Origin: Candidatus Zixiibacteriota bacterium
GTDB taxonomy: Bacteria > Zixibacteria > MSB-5A5 > UBA10806 > 4484-95
Assembly: GCA_021159005.1 (NCBI GenBank)
Contig: JAGGSN010000138.1
Span: 1-42,670, forward strand
Length of the DNA: 42,670 nucleotides
Direction: 5' to 3'
Positions within the stretch are counted from its first letter, which is position 1, and the number at the start of each line of letters is the position of its first letter. Under the pieces are notes generated by a model, which saw only the letters and a list, made by a program, of their open reading frames with translations, made no database searches and was not told the origin of the DNA. The position numbers and the translations under genes were made by a program. This document shows positions 24,668-33,034 of the stretch, one piece after another.

Positions 24668-24741
24668 GCAGCTGTAGCTCAGTTGGTTAGAGCGTCTGAC
24701 TGTGGATCAGAAGGCCGATGGTTCAAATCCATCCAGCTGTA
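24668..24741 (+). tRNA. tRNA-His (anticodon GTG), no encoded G-1, discriminator A73
   Basis: All parts of the cloverleaf can be drawn: acceptor GCAGCTG/CAGCTGT (with a G1-U72 wobble), T8-A9, D stem GCTC/GAGC, anticodon stem TCTGA/TCAGA with loop CTGTGGA (anticodon 24702-24704), variable loop AGGCC, T stem GATGG/CCATC with loop TTCAAAT. Base -1 is T and base 73 is A, whereas almost all bacterial tRNA-His genes encode G-1 opposite C73. CCA is not encoded. It lies 21 bases before hisS. Confidence 0.93.
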
Positions 24742-24762
24742 TTTATTTTAAAGGAATCGAAT

Positions 24763-26310
24763 ATGGCAAAACGCGCTAAAGCCCGATTGCCCAGAGGTTT
24801 TCGGGATATTTTTTCAGAGGACTATAAACTTCGCCGGCAGATGATTGAAGCAATCCGGGCAGTTTATGAAAGCTATGGTTTCGAGCCTATTGAGACGCCG
24901 GCGGTCGAGTTTGTCGAGACGCTGGGCAAATTCCTGCCCGAATCCGACCAGCCTGATGCCGGTATATTTGCGTTTAATCCAGAGGACCAATGGCTGGCTC
25001 TGCGGTATGATTTAACAGCGCCGCTTTCACGAATAGTTGCCATGTATAAAGAATTGCCGCGTCCGTTTCGACGTTATCAGGTAGGGCCGATATGGCGTCT
25101 GGAAAAACCAGGTCCCGGCCGTTACCGCGAATTCTACCAGTTCGATATTGACACTGTCGGCACCGGCTTGATGGCCGCTGATGCTGAAATATGTATGATT
25201 ATGTGCGACTCGTTAGAGGCGCTGGGATTCAAGAGGGGCGAATATATAATTAAAGCAAACAATCGCAAAATCCTTGACGGCTTAATAGAAGCAGCTTTTG
25301 AAAATATCGGCAAAGAGAAACATTGCGAACAAATTAAAAAATGGTTTGAATCAGGCTCAAAAGACAAACATATAGATTTGTCTGAAATAACTCCCGAACT
25401 CATGTATAAACACAAGCTCGATATAATGCGTTGTATCGACAAACAGGATAGAATCGGCATTGATGGGGTTGTCAAGCTTTTGAAAACCGGCAGGGAAGAT
25501 GAAACAGGCGATTTCAAATCAGGTTGTTTTTTGGATGATAAACAGGTATCATCGATTATTAATTTCCTCAAACTTGATTGTAAAAGCAGGGCAAGTTTTC
25601 TTGATGGCGTTGCCAATCTCGAGTTAAGCGATATTGGCAAAGAGGGTTTGAGCGAGCTTAAAGAGATTGATAAATTCCTTGCCGATGCCGGATATAATGA
25701 TGATAGAATTGAATTTGACCCCAATGTCGTTCGAGGGTTGGATTATTATACCGGCCCTGTGTATGAGGCGCTATTAACTATTGAGACTGTCGATGAAAAG
25801 GGCAAGCCTATTCAGTTTGGCAGTGTTGGCGGCGGTGGACGGTATGACAATTTGGTCGAGCGGTTTACCGGACAAAAAATAATGGCAACCGGCGCATCGA
25901 TTGGTGTTGACAGACTTCTTATGGCATATAAACAGCGTGTTAATGAGAAATATAAAACAGCTACATCCGTTCTGATAACAGTTATGGATCGTCCGATGCT
26001 GGCTAAATACCAGAAAATGGCAGAGGAAATCCGTCGGGCAGGAATAACCGCCGAGCTTTACCTTGGCAAGAAAGGCATCGGCGCCCAGACAAAATACGCC
26101 GATAAGCGAGGCATTATTGTGGCAGTGATTGCTGGTGAGGATGAGTTCAACAAAAACGAGGTAACGCTTAAAGACTTGCGCCTCGGCTCACGGTTGGCTG
26201 ATAAAATCACCGACCGCGATGAATGGCGTAAAGACCAGCCGGCGCAAATTCAGGTATCGCGGGATAAGCTGGTTGAGGCGGTAAAAGATATTCTAAGCAG
26301 ATATCAGTAA
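24763..26310 (+). CDS. hisS: Histidyl-tRNA synthetase, alphaproteobacterial-like form
   Basis: The protein has 515 residues, longer than the usual 420-430 of bacterial HisRS. It is a class II synthetase: LPRGFRDIF at the N-terminus, WLALRYDLTAPLSR, motif 2 with PIWRLEKPGPGRYREFYQFD, RGLDYYTGPVYEA and GSVGGGGRYDNL, then an anticodon-binding domain from about residue 405 (SVLITVMDRPMLAKYQ). The form (RYDLTAPL, RRYQVGPIWR, EKPGPGRYREF, DIDTVG) resembles the HisRS of Alphaproteobacteria and, in part, eukaryotes rather than the E. coli type (RHERPQKGRYRQF). About 85 residues (205-290) are inserted. The ATG at 24763 has AAGGA seven bases upstream; the frame open from 24718 overlaps the tRNA and is not used. 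Confidence 0.93.
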   Translation: MAKRAKARLPRGFRDIFSEDYKLRRQMIEAIRAVYESYGFEPIETPAVEFVETLGKFLPESDQPDAGIFAFNPEDQWLALRYDLTAPLSRIVAMYKELPRPFRRYQVGPIWRLEKPGPGRYREFYQFDIDTVGTGLMAADAEICMIMCDSLEALGFKRGEYIIKANNRKILDGLIEAAFENIGKEKHCEQIKKWFESGSKDKHIDLSEITPELMYKHKLDIMRCIDKQDRIGIDGVVKLLKTGREDETGDFKSGCFLDDKQVSSIINFLKLDCKSRASFLDGVANLELSDIGKEGLSELKEIDKFLADAGYNDDRIEFDPNVVRGLDYYTGPVYEALLTIETVDEKGKPIQFGSVGGGGRYDNLVERFTGQKIMATGASIGVDRLLMAYKQRVNEKYKTATSVLITVMDRPMLAKYQKMAEEIRRAGITAELYLGKKGIGAQTKYADKRGIIVAVIAGEDEFNKNEVTLKDLRLGSRLADKITDRDEWRKDQPAQIQVSRDKLVEAVKDILSRYQ

Positions 26311-26356
26311 ATCGCGCAGTATTTTAAAATCACAATAAATATTATCGCCATGAAAT

Positions 26357-26390
26357 AACACACCCCTAACCCCTCTCAAGAGGGGAATAA
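26357..26390. repeat. 34-nt dispersed repeat with CCCCTCT-CA-AGAGGGG hairpin, copy 1
   Basis: Identical at 33 of 34 positions to 41720-41753. The core is a perfect 7-bp stem with a 2-base loop. It is not followed by a T-tract. Confidence 0.85.
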
Positions 26391-26563
26391 TAGATTTCCT
26401 CATTGCGTTCGTTTATCGGGTTTAAACACAGTATCTTAGGGAAAAATAGGCATCCGTGATTAAAAAAAGTGAAAAAATATTAAACTTATGGGTTGCATTA
26501 ACCGTTATATTATTTTAAATATTGTTAGTTTAATGAGGAGTCGGTTTAAATTAAATATTGATA

Positions 26564-27658
26564 ATGAAATATCCTGATAAAAATATCAAAGCTGAAAAAT
26601 TTACGGCGGAAATGTTGCCCCAGGTTTCCCGGACATTCAACCTGGCAATAAAATTTTTGCCGAAAGAACTTAGCCGCTCTGTGGGGCTGGCGTATCTTTT
26701 ATGCCGTATTGCCGATACTTACGAGGATTCAGACATATTAAATCCGTCCGAGAGACAGGAAATGCTTTTGAATTATGCGGCGCTTTTAGATGATTGCAAT
26801 CATTACGACAAAGATTTAGTAAATAGTTTGGAAAACGCATTTGTCGATTGCAGTCAACCGCGTCAACCTGATTCAAATCAAGCCACCGCTAAAAACCTTC
26901 AATCAGCCGATGATCTTCCCAGCATAAGATTAGTTGAGAATCTGAATCTGGTTCTTTCCTCGGTGAATACTCTTCCCGCGAACCACAAAAAGCATATTTT
27001 CAACAGGGCGCAGGAGATGGCTAAGGGCATGGCTAATTATACGATGCTTGCCAGCGGCAGAGAATCGAATGTATGTTTCCTAAAAGATGAGGCTGACTGG
27101 GACAACTATTGCTACTATGTTGCCGGAACTGTCGGTCATATGCTAACCGATATTTTTTCCGATTATGCCGGTTTCTCCGATACTGCCAGAGAGAAACTTC
27201 ATATATTTGGCAGGTCTTTCGGCATAGGCCTTCAGAAAGTTAATGTTTTGAAGGATGCCGTAGTTGACACTAAACGCGGAATCTGTTTTTTGCCGCAGAC
27301 ATTTATCGACCGTTATGGTGTCTCATTTCCTCAGTTATCTGGCACCGGTTCCAAAGGAGACCTATCAGGGCTTGTCAGCGCTGTGGTTGATGTATGCCGC
27401 AATCATTTTCAGGATTCGCTCGAATATATCAAGATTATCCCTCATAAGCAGCTTGGTTTGAGGATGTTTCTTATAGTGCCGGTTATGTTAGCTGCCGCCA
27501 CGATGAGGCTGTTTTCCGATTATCCTCAGCATCTCCTTGAAAAAGGCGATATAAAACTTACCCGCAAGGATGTCTGGCGTCTTGTAAGACGGTCATTCTA
27601 CTGCAAATTTTCCAATCGTCTGCTAACATATTCATTCGGGAAAATTTATCCCGGGTAA
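26564..27658 (+). CDS. Squalene/phytoene synthase-family enzyme (squalene-synthase-like)
   Basis: The protein has 364 residues. It should join two prenyl diphosphates head to head. QVSRTFNLAIKFLP, YLLCRIADTYEDSD (first Asp-rich motif, residues about 51-55), the long NYCYYVAGTVGHMLTDIF helix and LQKVNVLKDAVVD (second Asp-rich motif, with Val in place of the usual Glu) resemble eukaryotic-type squalene synthase more than HpnC/HpnD or CrtB. No carotenoid, hopanoid or sterol gene is nearby, so the product cannot be named. A hydrophilic loop (about 98-122) interrupts the fold. The start is the ATG at 26564; a TTG lies six bases before it. Confidence 0.85.
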   Translation: MKYPDKNIKAEKFTAEMLPQVSRTFNLAIKFLPKELSRSVGLAYLLCRIADTYEDSDILNPSERQEMLLNYAALLDDCNHYDKDLVNSLENAFVDCSQPRQPDSNQATAKNLQSADDLPSIRLVENLNLVLSSVNTLPANHKKHIFNRAQEMAKGMANYTMLASGRESNVCFLKDEADWDNYCYYVAGTVGHMLTDIFSDYAGFSDTAREKLHIFGRSFGIGLQKVNVLKDAVVDTKRGICFLPQTFIDRYGVSFPQLSGTGSKGDLSGLVSAVVDVCRNHFQDSLEYIKIIPHKQLGLRMFLIVPVMLAAATMRLFSDYPQHLLEKGDIKLTRKDVWRLVRRSFYCKFSNRLLTYSFGKIYPG

Positions 27659-27668
27659 AAAGTTAATA

Positions 27669-28121
27669 ATGGAAGATTTTAAATTTGAACCTATCGGCTA
27701 TATTGAATGTCCTCAATTAAAAACTATCGATGATATTTACGATAGAAAAAAGCGCGAAAAAATCAAGGCTAAGGTTGTGCTCAACGACAAGTTCGAGGAA
27801 GCCTTAGAGGATATTGAAACATTCGATTATATCTGGTTGATTTTTATATTCAATAGAAATATCGGTAAAGGGTATAAAACAAAATTTAAACCCCGACCTG
27901 ACCCCTCTGCTGAAAGAGGCCTTTTCCTAACAAGGTCGCCCTATCGGCCAAATCCGATTGGCTTGTCATGTGTAAAACTGCTCGGACATGAAAAGAATAT
28001 CTTATATTTCGAGAACTCCGATATTATTGACAGCACGCCGCTATTGGATATCAAACCATATATTCCCAACAGCGACAGTCATCCCAATTTGAGAGCGGGC
28101 TGGCTTGATAAGCTAAAATGA
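27669..28121 (+). CDS. trmO: TrmO-type tRNA (t6A37) N6-methyltransferase
   Basis: The protein has 150 residues. The UPF0066/TsaA signature is clear: FEPIGYIECP at the N-terminus, FDYIWLIFIFN, and RGLFLTRSPYRPNPIGLSCVKL. TrmO methylates N6-threonylcarbamoyl-A37 in tRNAs using S-adenosylmethionine, on a beta-barrel fold. It lacks the C-terminal extension of E. coli TrmO. It starts 10 bases after the synthase gene, so the two are probably cotranscribed. Confidence 0.9.
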   Translation: MEDFKFEPIGYIECPQLKTIDDIYDRKKREKIKAKVVLNDKFEEALEDIETFDYIWLIFIFNRNIGKGYKTKFKPRPDPSAERGLFLTRSPYRPNPIGLSCVKLLGHEKNILYFENSDIIDSTPLLDIKPYIPNSDSHPNLRAGWLDKLK

Positions 28122-28193
28122 TTTTCCAATGACTCGGGATGGAAAAATACCTGTAACCTTTGACATTTACTATTAAAATCCCTATATACAGAT

Positions 28194-28907
28194 ATGACTG
28201 AAGCAATTGCGACATTTGATATAGACGGCACACTTATAAAACGAAAAAATCCCAATTTATCCACTGCCAAAATAGACGCTATCAATAATTCGATAAATAA
28301 GGTGTTTTCTATCGACAGTATTTATTACCTCGATTTAATGAGTCCCGAGATGTACGGGATGACCGACAGATCCATCCTGCGCAAGATACTCTTTAAAATT
28401 GGCATAGATAAGTCGGTTATTGACCATAAATTTGATATTTTATTTGAAGAGATTTTAAAATATTTTTTCCAGCATCGCAAAGAGATTTGCGATGATTATA
28501 TTATTCTGCCCGGAATTGTTCAGCTTCTTGATGCCCTTGAAAAACGGGGAGTAAAGCTTGGCCTTGCCACCGGAAATTTATCAGAGTTTGCCTATTGGAA
28601 ACTTACCGGTGTAAAACTTGGCCATTATTTCAAATTCGGCGGATTTGGTGAGGATAATGAAGACAGGAGCGGCATTATTTCTGCGGCTCTCAAAAGAGCA
28701 AACAATTGCAGCAATACCAAAGCCTGTCATTTTGGCGATACGCCTTTTGATATTGAAGCCGCGAAATCCAATAATATTTTATCAGCGGCTATTTCATCGC
28801 AAGGCGGAGGAACTTTCGATTCTAAAACGCTTGCTGATACCGGAGCTGATTTGGTTGTGAATTCATGGGGGGAGATTGACAGGATATTAGAGCTTTTTCA
28901 TAAGTAA
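28194..28907 (+). CDS. HAD-family hydrolase (phosphoglycolate phosphatase-like)
   Basis: The protein has 237 residues. Motif I FDIDGTLIKR (nucleophile Asp9, Asp11), a helical cap (about 18-90), motif II LATGNLS, a Lys in motif III, and motif IV HFGDTPFDIEAA are all present. The cap and motifs fit the Gph-like C1 subgroup. The substrate is unknown. It follows trmO by 72 bases. Confidence 0.88.
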   Translation: MTEAIATFDIDGTLIKRKNPNLSTAKIDAINNSINKVFSIDSIYYLDLMSPEMYGMTDRSILRKILFKIGIDKSVIDHKFDILFEEILKYFFQHRKEICDDYIILPGIVQLLDALEKRGVKLGLATGNLSEFAYWKLTGVKLGHYFKFGGFGEDNEDRSGIISAALKRANNCSNTKACHFGDTPFDIEAAKSNNILSAAISSQGGGTFDSKTLADTGADLVVNSWGEIDRILELFHK

Positions 28908-28972
28908 ATTAAAACTCATAGACCGCCTTATATGAATTAATCTTGCTGCTAAGCATTGCTTGGTAATAAGAG

Positions 28973-28994
28973 GGCGTATACGCCTAAGGCGGAC
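28973..28994. repeat. Overlapping palindromes GGCGTATACGCC and CGCCTAAGGCG
   Basis: The perfect 12-base palindrome GGCGTATACGCC (28973-28984) runs into CGCCTAAGGCGGAC (28981-28994). The latter is the core of the inverted repeats at 41869-41926 and 42535-42592. Short direct repeats, TATGAATTAATC, flank the area (near 28931 and 29039). Confidence 0.7.
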
Positions 28995-29123
28995 GACCCT
29001 ATGCGCTGCTTTATTCAGAAAATAATGGAAAAAGCCTTCTATGAATTAATCCTTGACTTGTAATCGCAGATAAAATATAAATTATCAGGTAAGCATTTTA
29101 TTGTAAGGAATACTTAAATCATT

Positions 29124-29684
29124 ATGATCTCAATTCCAATAATAGTAGATGATGTTAAAAAATTGGCGGAGTTTGCCATGACGCGCTGTCTTTATTTTAC
29201 TATCGATTCGGATATTCCATTAACCGGCAGTTCCATAAGAGTCAATAAGAGAAAAATATCTTTATATATGGTTGGCTTTTCTGGCATAATCAGGAAGCCG
29301 CTTGGGAGCAAACGCACTTTTTCATCATTTCAGCTTATAGATGAGCTTTTTGACACGATTGAAACAGACCCGAATTTATTTATCGACCCGAATGATATCT
29401 GGCTGCCAAACATGATATTTAGCGATTTGCCGCATGAAAGAGGCAATATCTCTCGTCTCTTTGGTTATCCGCCGCTCAAAAGAGGCAGCGTTTATCGTAT
29501 CAATGGAGATATATTTACCGAGGCATATAAGTTCAGAATGGATCAGATTTCGCAGGAACAGTTCATTGATTTCTGCAAACAGGTAGTTGATTCGACATTC
29601 TATTCGGAGGTTGAAACAATAGCTTTTAATGAATGGGAAAAACATCAGATTGATGAAACAAGGAGGCTTAAAAGCCAGCAGTAG
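29124..29684 (+). CDS. Hypothetical protein
   Basis: I do not recognise this family. The product has 186 residues, no signal peptide and no clear membrane helix, and mixed alpha/beta character; the last third (QISQEQFIDFCKQVV onwards) looks helical and ends in a charged tail. The coding frame is convincing: codon use is like its neighbours and it stands 44 bases before the metallo-hydrolase gene in the same direction. The ATG has TAAGGAAT some 18 bases upstream, which is rather far. Confidence 0.7.
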   Translation: MISIPIIVDDVKKLAEFAMTRCLYFTIDSDIPLTGSSIRVNKRKISLYMVGFSGIIRKPLGSKRTFSSFQLIDELFDTIETDPNLFIDPNDIWLPNMIFSDLPHERGNISRLFGYPPLKRGSVYRINGDIFTEAYKFRMDQISQEQFIDFCKQVVDSTFYSEVETIAFNEWEKHQIDETRRLKSQQ

Positions 29685-29727
29685 TTTCTGATGTAATTAT
29701 AAAGAAAATTATCGAGATTTTTAACGT

Positions 29728-30570
29728 ATGAGTACGCTTGAGGCAACACTAATAGATGTCGGTTGGGGCGATTCGATTTTCATTGAAGCGGATGATAACA
29801 GCGGCCAAAAACATTACGCCCTGATTGATTCCAACGATACAACATATATGCTGTCGTCGTTTATTTATCTGAAAAGATATTTCGAGAAACAAAAGATTAA
29901 GTATGCTGATGTTAAACCGGTTTTCGATTTTATCATACTTACGCACGCGCACTCAGACCATGGCCAGGGCTTAAAGAAGATATTCCGCGAATTCGGCACG
30001 AAGCATTTCTGGTATTCAAAATCGAATAATCTCGGTGTTCTTGCCGGCTTGATGAAATACAGCAACCGGTCTAAAAATGTCGAAAACCATAAAGCTGTTA
30101 ATAATCATACACCGCTGCCTTTATCATCTTTGGGGGATGTCGAGATGAAGGTTTTGTGGCCGCCTCCCAACCATATAGAAAACGATGAGAACAATAATTC
30201 GGTTGTTCTGCATTTGAAATTAGGTAACGCATCAATTGTTTTATCAGGCGATGCTGAGGAAGATGTCTGGCATCAAATAGCTGACCGCATCCCATCCGAC
30301 ACTAAAGTATTCAAAGTGCCTCACCATGGCTCTGTTAACGGCACCTTCGACAACTCTCATAACACACCATGGTTTTCCAATTGCCCTGCTGATGCCTTGT
30401 TAGGTATAAGCAGTCATATAAGACCATACAAACATCCCCACCGTGAGGTAATCGAACTTTTTGAAAATCATAATCGAAAGTATTTCCGAACAGATCGGCA
30501 TTATCATATTACGTTTCAACTACAAGACGGCAATGTTCGGGTGAAGTATTCGCATTATAATGATGTTTAA
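29728..30570 (+). CDS. ComEC/Rec2-like metallo-beta-lactamase-fold hydrolase, soluble
   Basis: The protein has 280 residues. The zinc motif HAHSDH (73-78), the Asp ligand in LSGDAEEDV (about 174-176) and KVPHHGSVNGTF (about 196-207) are those of the C-terminal MBL domain of ComEC. The ComEC membrane channel and OB domains are absent, so this is a stand-alone intracellular enzyme, possibly a nuclease or phosphodiesterase. Stand-alone ComEC-like MBL proteins are often found with small partner genes of defence or unknown function; here the partner would be the unknown gene at 29124. It converges with hypE, 26 bases apart. Confidence 0.88.
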   Translation: MSTLEATLIDVGWGDSIFIEADDNSGQKHYALIDSNDTTYMLSSFIYLKRYFEKQKIKYADVKPVFDFIILTHAHSDHGQGLKKIFREFGTKHFWYSKSNNLGVLAGLMKYSNRSKNVENHKAVNNHTPLPLSSLGDVEMKVLWPPPNHIENDENNNSVVLHLKLGNASIVLSGDAEEDVWHQIADRIPSDTKVFKVPHHGSVNGTFDNSHNTPWFSNCPADALLGISSHIRPYKHPHREVIELFENHNRKYFRTDRHYHITFQLQDGNVRVKYSHYNDV

Positions 30571-30596
30571 CCCCCAGGGATTTTACATGCTCGGTA

Positions 30597-31652
30597 TCAG
30601 CATATTCGCGGCAGCTGCTCGCCGCTTAGCATATCAATGATGCGTTCAACGCCAAGCCCGCTTTTCATAGTTACTAAACCCGTATCCCGATTAGTTGTTT
30701 TGCCGATTATGCAGGCGTCGGCGCTAACAGAATCAGAATGCATAATCTCCAGCGCTTTTTCTGCATGTTTCTTCGGGATAAAAGCTATAAACCTGCCCTC
30801 ATTGGCTATATATATCGGCTCAAAGCCAAGTATCTCGCAAGCGGCTTGAACCTCCTCGTCAACCGGTATGGAACTCTCATCAATTTCAATTTTATAACCG
30901 GAGCCTTTGGCGATTTCAACTAACGCAGAAGCCAGTCCGCCGCGGGTTAAATCTCTCAGGCAATGTATTTCAACTCCCGCATCAATAAGATTCATCACGC
31001 AATTTCTTAGCGGTGCGCAGTCGCTCTCTATTGTCGTTTCAAAAGACAACCCCTCGCGTTTCGCCATAACGGCAATTCCATGACGGCCTATATCGCCGCT
31101 GAGGATAATAATATCTCCGGCCTTTATGCTCGATGGGTCAATAGTCAAAGCATGTTCGATAATACCGATACCGGCAGTATTGATAAACACGCCATCGCCT
31201 TTACCTTTATCTACAACTTTAGTGTCGCCGGTTATTATTCTGACTCCTGCTTCTTTGGCAGTCCGGCCCATAGATATGGCTATTTCCCAGAGCGTTTCTA
31301 TAGGCAGCCCCTCCTCTAAAATGAAGCCAGCGCTAAGATACAATGGCTTTGCGCCGCACATTGCCAGGTCGTTAACCGTGCCGTTAACCGCCAGCGTTCC
31401 GATATCTCCTCCGGGAAAGAAGAGCGGGCTTATAACATACGAATCCGTTGTGAAAGCCAGCTTGCCGGCGCCCGGATTAATAACCGCCCCATCATGTTCT
31501 ATTTCAAGCTCCGGATTTTCGAATGACTGCTTGAATATCCTGTCGATTAACTGATGCATTAATTTGCCGCCGCCGCCATGGGCTAATAGAATGTTGGGGT
31601 AATCAGATATTGGTACAGGGCAATTTAAGTTTAGTTCATTATACGTTTTCAT
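30597..31652 (-). CDS. hypE: Hydrogenase maturation protein HypE
   Basis: The protein has 351 residues. It belongs to the PurM/SelD-like ATPase fold ([41 protein letters not shown]). The C-terminus LPRIC ends in the Cys that receives the carbamoyl group from HypF and is dehydrated to thiocyanate, the source of CN ligands for the active-site iron. It is the last gene of the hyp series, 16 bases after hypD. Confidence 0.96.
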   Translation of the reverse strand: MKTYNELNLNCPVPISDYPNILLAHGGGGKLMHQLIDRIFKQSFENPELEIEHDGAVINPGAGKLAFTTDSYVISPLFFPGGDIGTLAVNGTVNDLAMCGAKPLYLSAGFILEEGLPIETLWEIAISMGRTAKEAGVRIITGDTKVVDKGKGDGVFINTAGIGIIEHALTIDPSSIKAGDIIILSGDIGRHGIAVMAKREGLSFETTIESDCAPLRNCVMNLIDAGVEIHCLRDLTRGGLASALVEIAKGSGYKIEIDESSIPVDEEVQAACEILGFEPIYIANEGRFIAFIPKKHAEKALEIMHSDSVSADACIIGKTTNRDTGLVTMKSGLGVERIIDMLSGEQLPRIC

Positions 31653-31668
31653 AATTGTCGCTCTTGGT

Positions 31669-32772
31669 TTATTGATTTTGATTGCTTATAACTTTTCGAT
31701 AGCGATAATAGGCGGCGCAGGCTCCCTCAGAGGAAACCATAGTGGCGCCTAATGGATTTTCAGGCGTACAGCGTTTGCCAAAGGCTTTACACTCCGGCGG
31801 CTTTTTCAGGCCCTGTAGGATAAGCCCGCTTATACACTCCGCCGATTCTTTGCTATCGAGACCGGAGATATCGAATTTGTTCTCAGCATCATACTCTGTA
31901 TATTTATCAGCCAGCGTCAAACCGCTGTCGGGAATTTCTCCTAAGCCGCGCCAAGTGCGATTGACCACCTTATAGACTTCTCTCATTAATTTCTGAGCTT
32001 GTATATTTCCTGCTCTTTGCACTGCGCGCGCGTATTGATTTTCGACAAAAGCTCGACCTTGTTCAAGCTGAATTATGTTCATATGAATGCCCTGCAGGAT
32101 ATCTAACGGCTCAAAACCCGTTACGGTGATGGGAACCTTATACTTTAAGGCTATCTTTTCATATTCGGCGAATCCCATTATGGTACAGACATGGCCGGCC
32201 GCTAAAAATCCCTGAACCTTGCCTGCCGGTGACGATAATATCGTTTCAATAGCTGGCGGAATCAATACCTGAGCATTCAATATCGAGAAATTTGATAACG
32301 CCAACTGCTTGGCTTGATAAACAGTCATGGCATTAGCCGGCGCGGTAGTTTCAAAACCGATGGCAAAGAATACCGTCTCTTTTGATGGATTATTTTGAGC
32401 TATTGTTAACGCATCCATAGGCGAATATACTACGCGGATATCGCCGCCCTCCGCTTTTGCCGATAAAAGATTCTTGACGCTGCCCGGCACTCTGAGCATA
32501 TCACCGAAAGAGCAGAAGATAACATCATCATTCAAGGCTATCGTGATTGCTTTGTCGATAATATCTATAGGCGTAACACACACCGGACAGCCGGGCCCGT
32601 GAAGCAGAGTTATTTTATCGGGCAGTAGTTGGTCGATGCCATGCTTCAAGATGGCGTGTGTCTGCCCGCCGCAAACCTCCATGATTGTCCAGGGCTTGGT
32701 AGTTATCCGGGTGATTGCCTCAGCATATTTTAAAGCGGCTTGAGAATCACGGTATTCATCGAGATACTTCAA
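31669..32772 (-). CDS. hypD: Hydrogenase maturation protein HypD
   Basis: The protein has 367 residues. With HypC it forms the scaffold on which Fe(CN)2CO is built. Conserved blocks are [38 protein letters not shown] and the C-terminal Cys cluster for the [4Fe-4S] centre ([25 protein letters not shown]). The start codon is TTG and overlaps the hypC stop as TTGA, which suggests translational coupling. Confidence 0.96.
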   Translation of the reverse strand: MKYLDEYRDSQAALKYAEAITRITTKPWTIMEVCGGQTHAILKHGIDQLLPDKITLLHGPGCPVCVTPIDIIDKAITIALNDDVIFCSFGDMLRVPGSVKNLLSAKAEGGDIRVVYSPMDALTIAQNNPSKETVFFAIGFETTAPANAMTVYQAKQLALSNFSILNAQVLIPPAIETILSSPAGKVQGFLAAGHVCTIMGFAEYEKIALKYKVPITVTGFEPLDILQGIHMNIIQLEQGRAFVENQYARAVQRAGNIQAQKLMREVYKVVNRTWRGLGEIPDSGLTLADKYTEYDAENKFDISGLDSKESAECISGLILQGLKKPPECKAFGKRCTPENPLGATMVSSEGACAAYYRYRKVISNQNQ

Positions 32773-33020
32773 CGATTATCATCCTCAAGTTCAATTTTAG
32801 AGATTTGATCAAGGTAGTCAAATACTGTTTCCGCTTCTTTTTCATCAACGATGTTTATAGCAAAACCGGCGTGGACTATCACATAATCGCCAATTTGCGC
32901 TTGCGGCACATAAGCCAGATTTGTTTCCTTAATCACTCCTCCGAAACTAACCTTGCCCGCTGCCATCAAAGATTCGCTATTTTCAATACTGATTATTTTA
33001 CCTGGTATTGCCAGACACAT
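32769..33020 (-). CDS. hypC: Hydrogenase maturation chaperone HypC
   Basis: The protein has 83 residues. The N-terminus [14 protein letters not shown] carries Cys2, which binds the iron precursor and contacts the large subunit. [17 protein letters not shown] is the second family motif. It follows hypF by 14 bases and overlaps hypD. Confidence 0.96.
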   Translation of the reverse strand: MCLAIPGKIISIENSESLMAAGKVSFGGVIKETNLAYVPQAQIGDYVIVHAGFAINIVDEKEAETVFDYLDQISKIELEDDNR

Positions 33021-33034
33021 TTATCTAATCCTTA

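Noticed and set aside
24718-24762. Upstream start of hisS inside the tRNA
   Set aside because: The extra residues overlap the 3' half of tRNA-His; the ATG at 24763 has AAGGA and fits the family.
25134-25724. 196-codon open frame antisense to hisS
   Set aside because: Low-complexity Ser/Leu-rich shadow of a conserved gene; no ribosome site.
31126-31554. 142-codon open frame antisense to hypE
   Set aside because: Shadow frame of a clear hyp gene, with no family resemblance.
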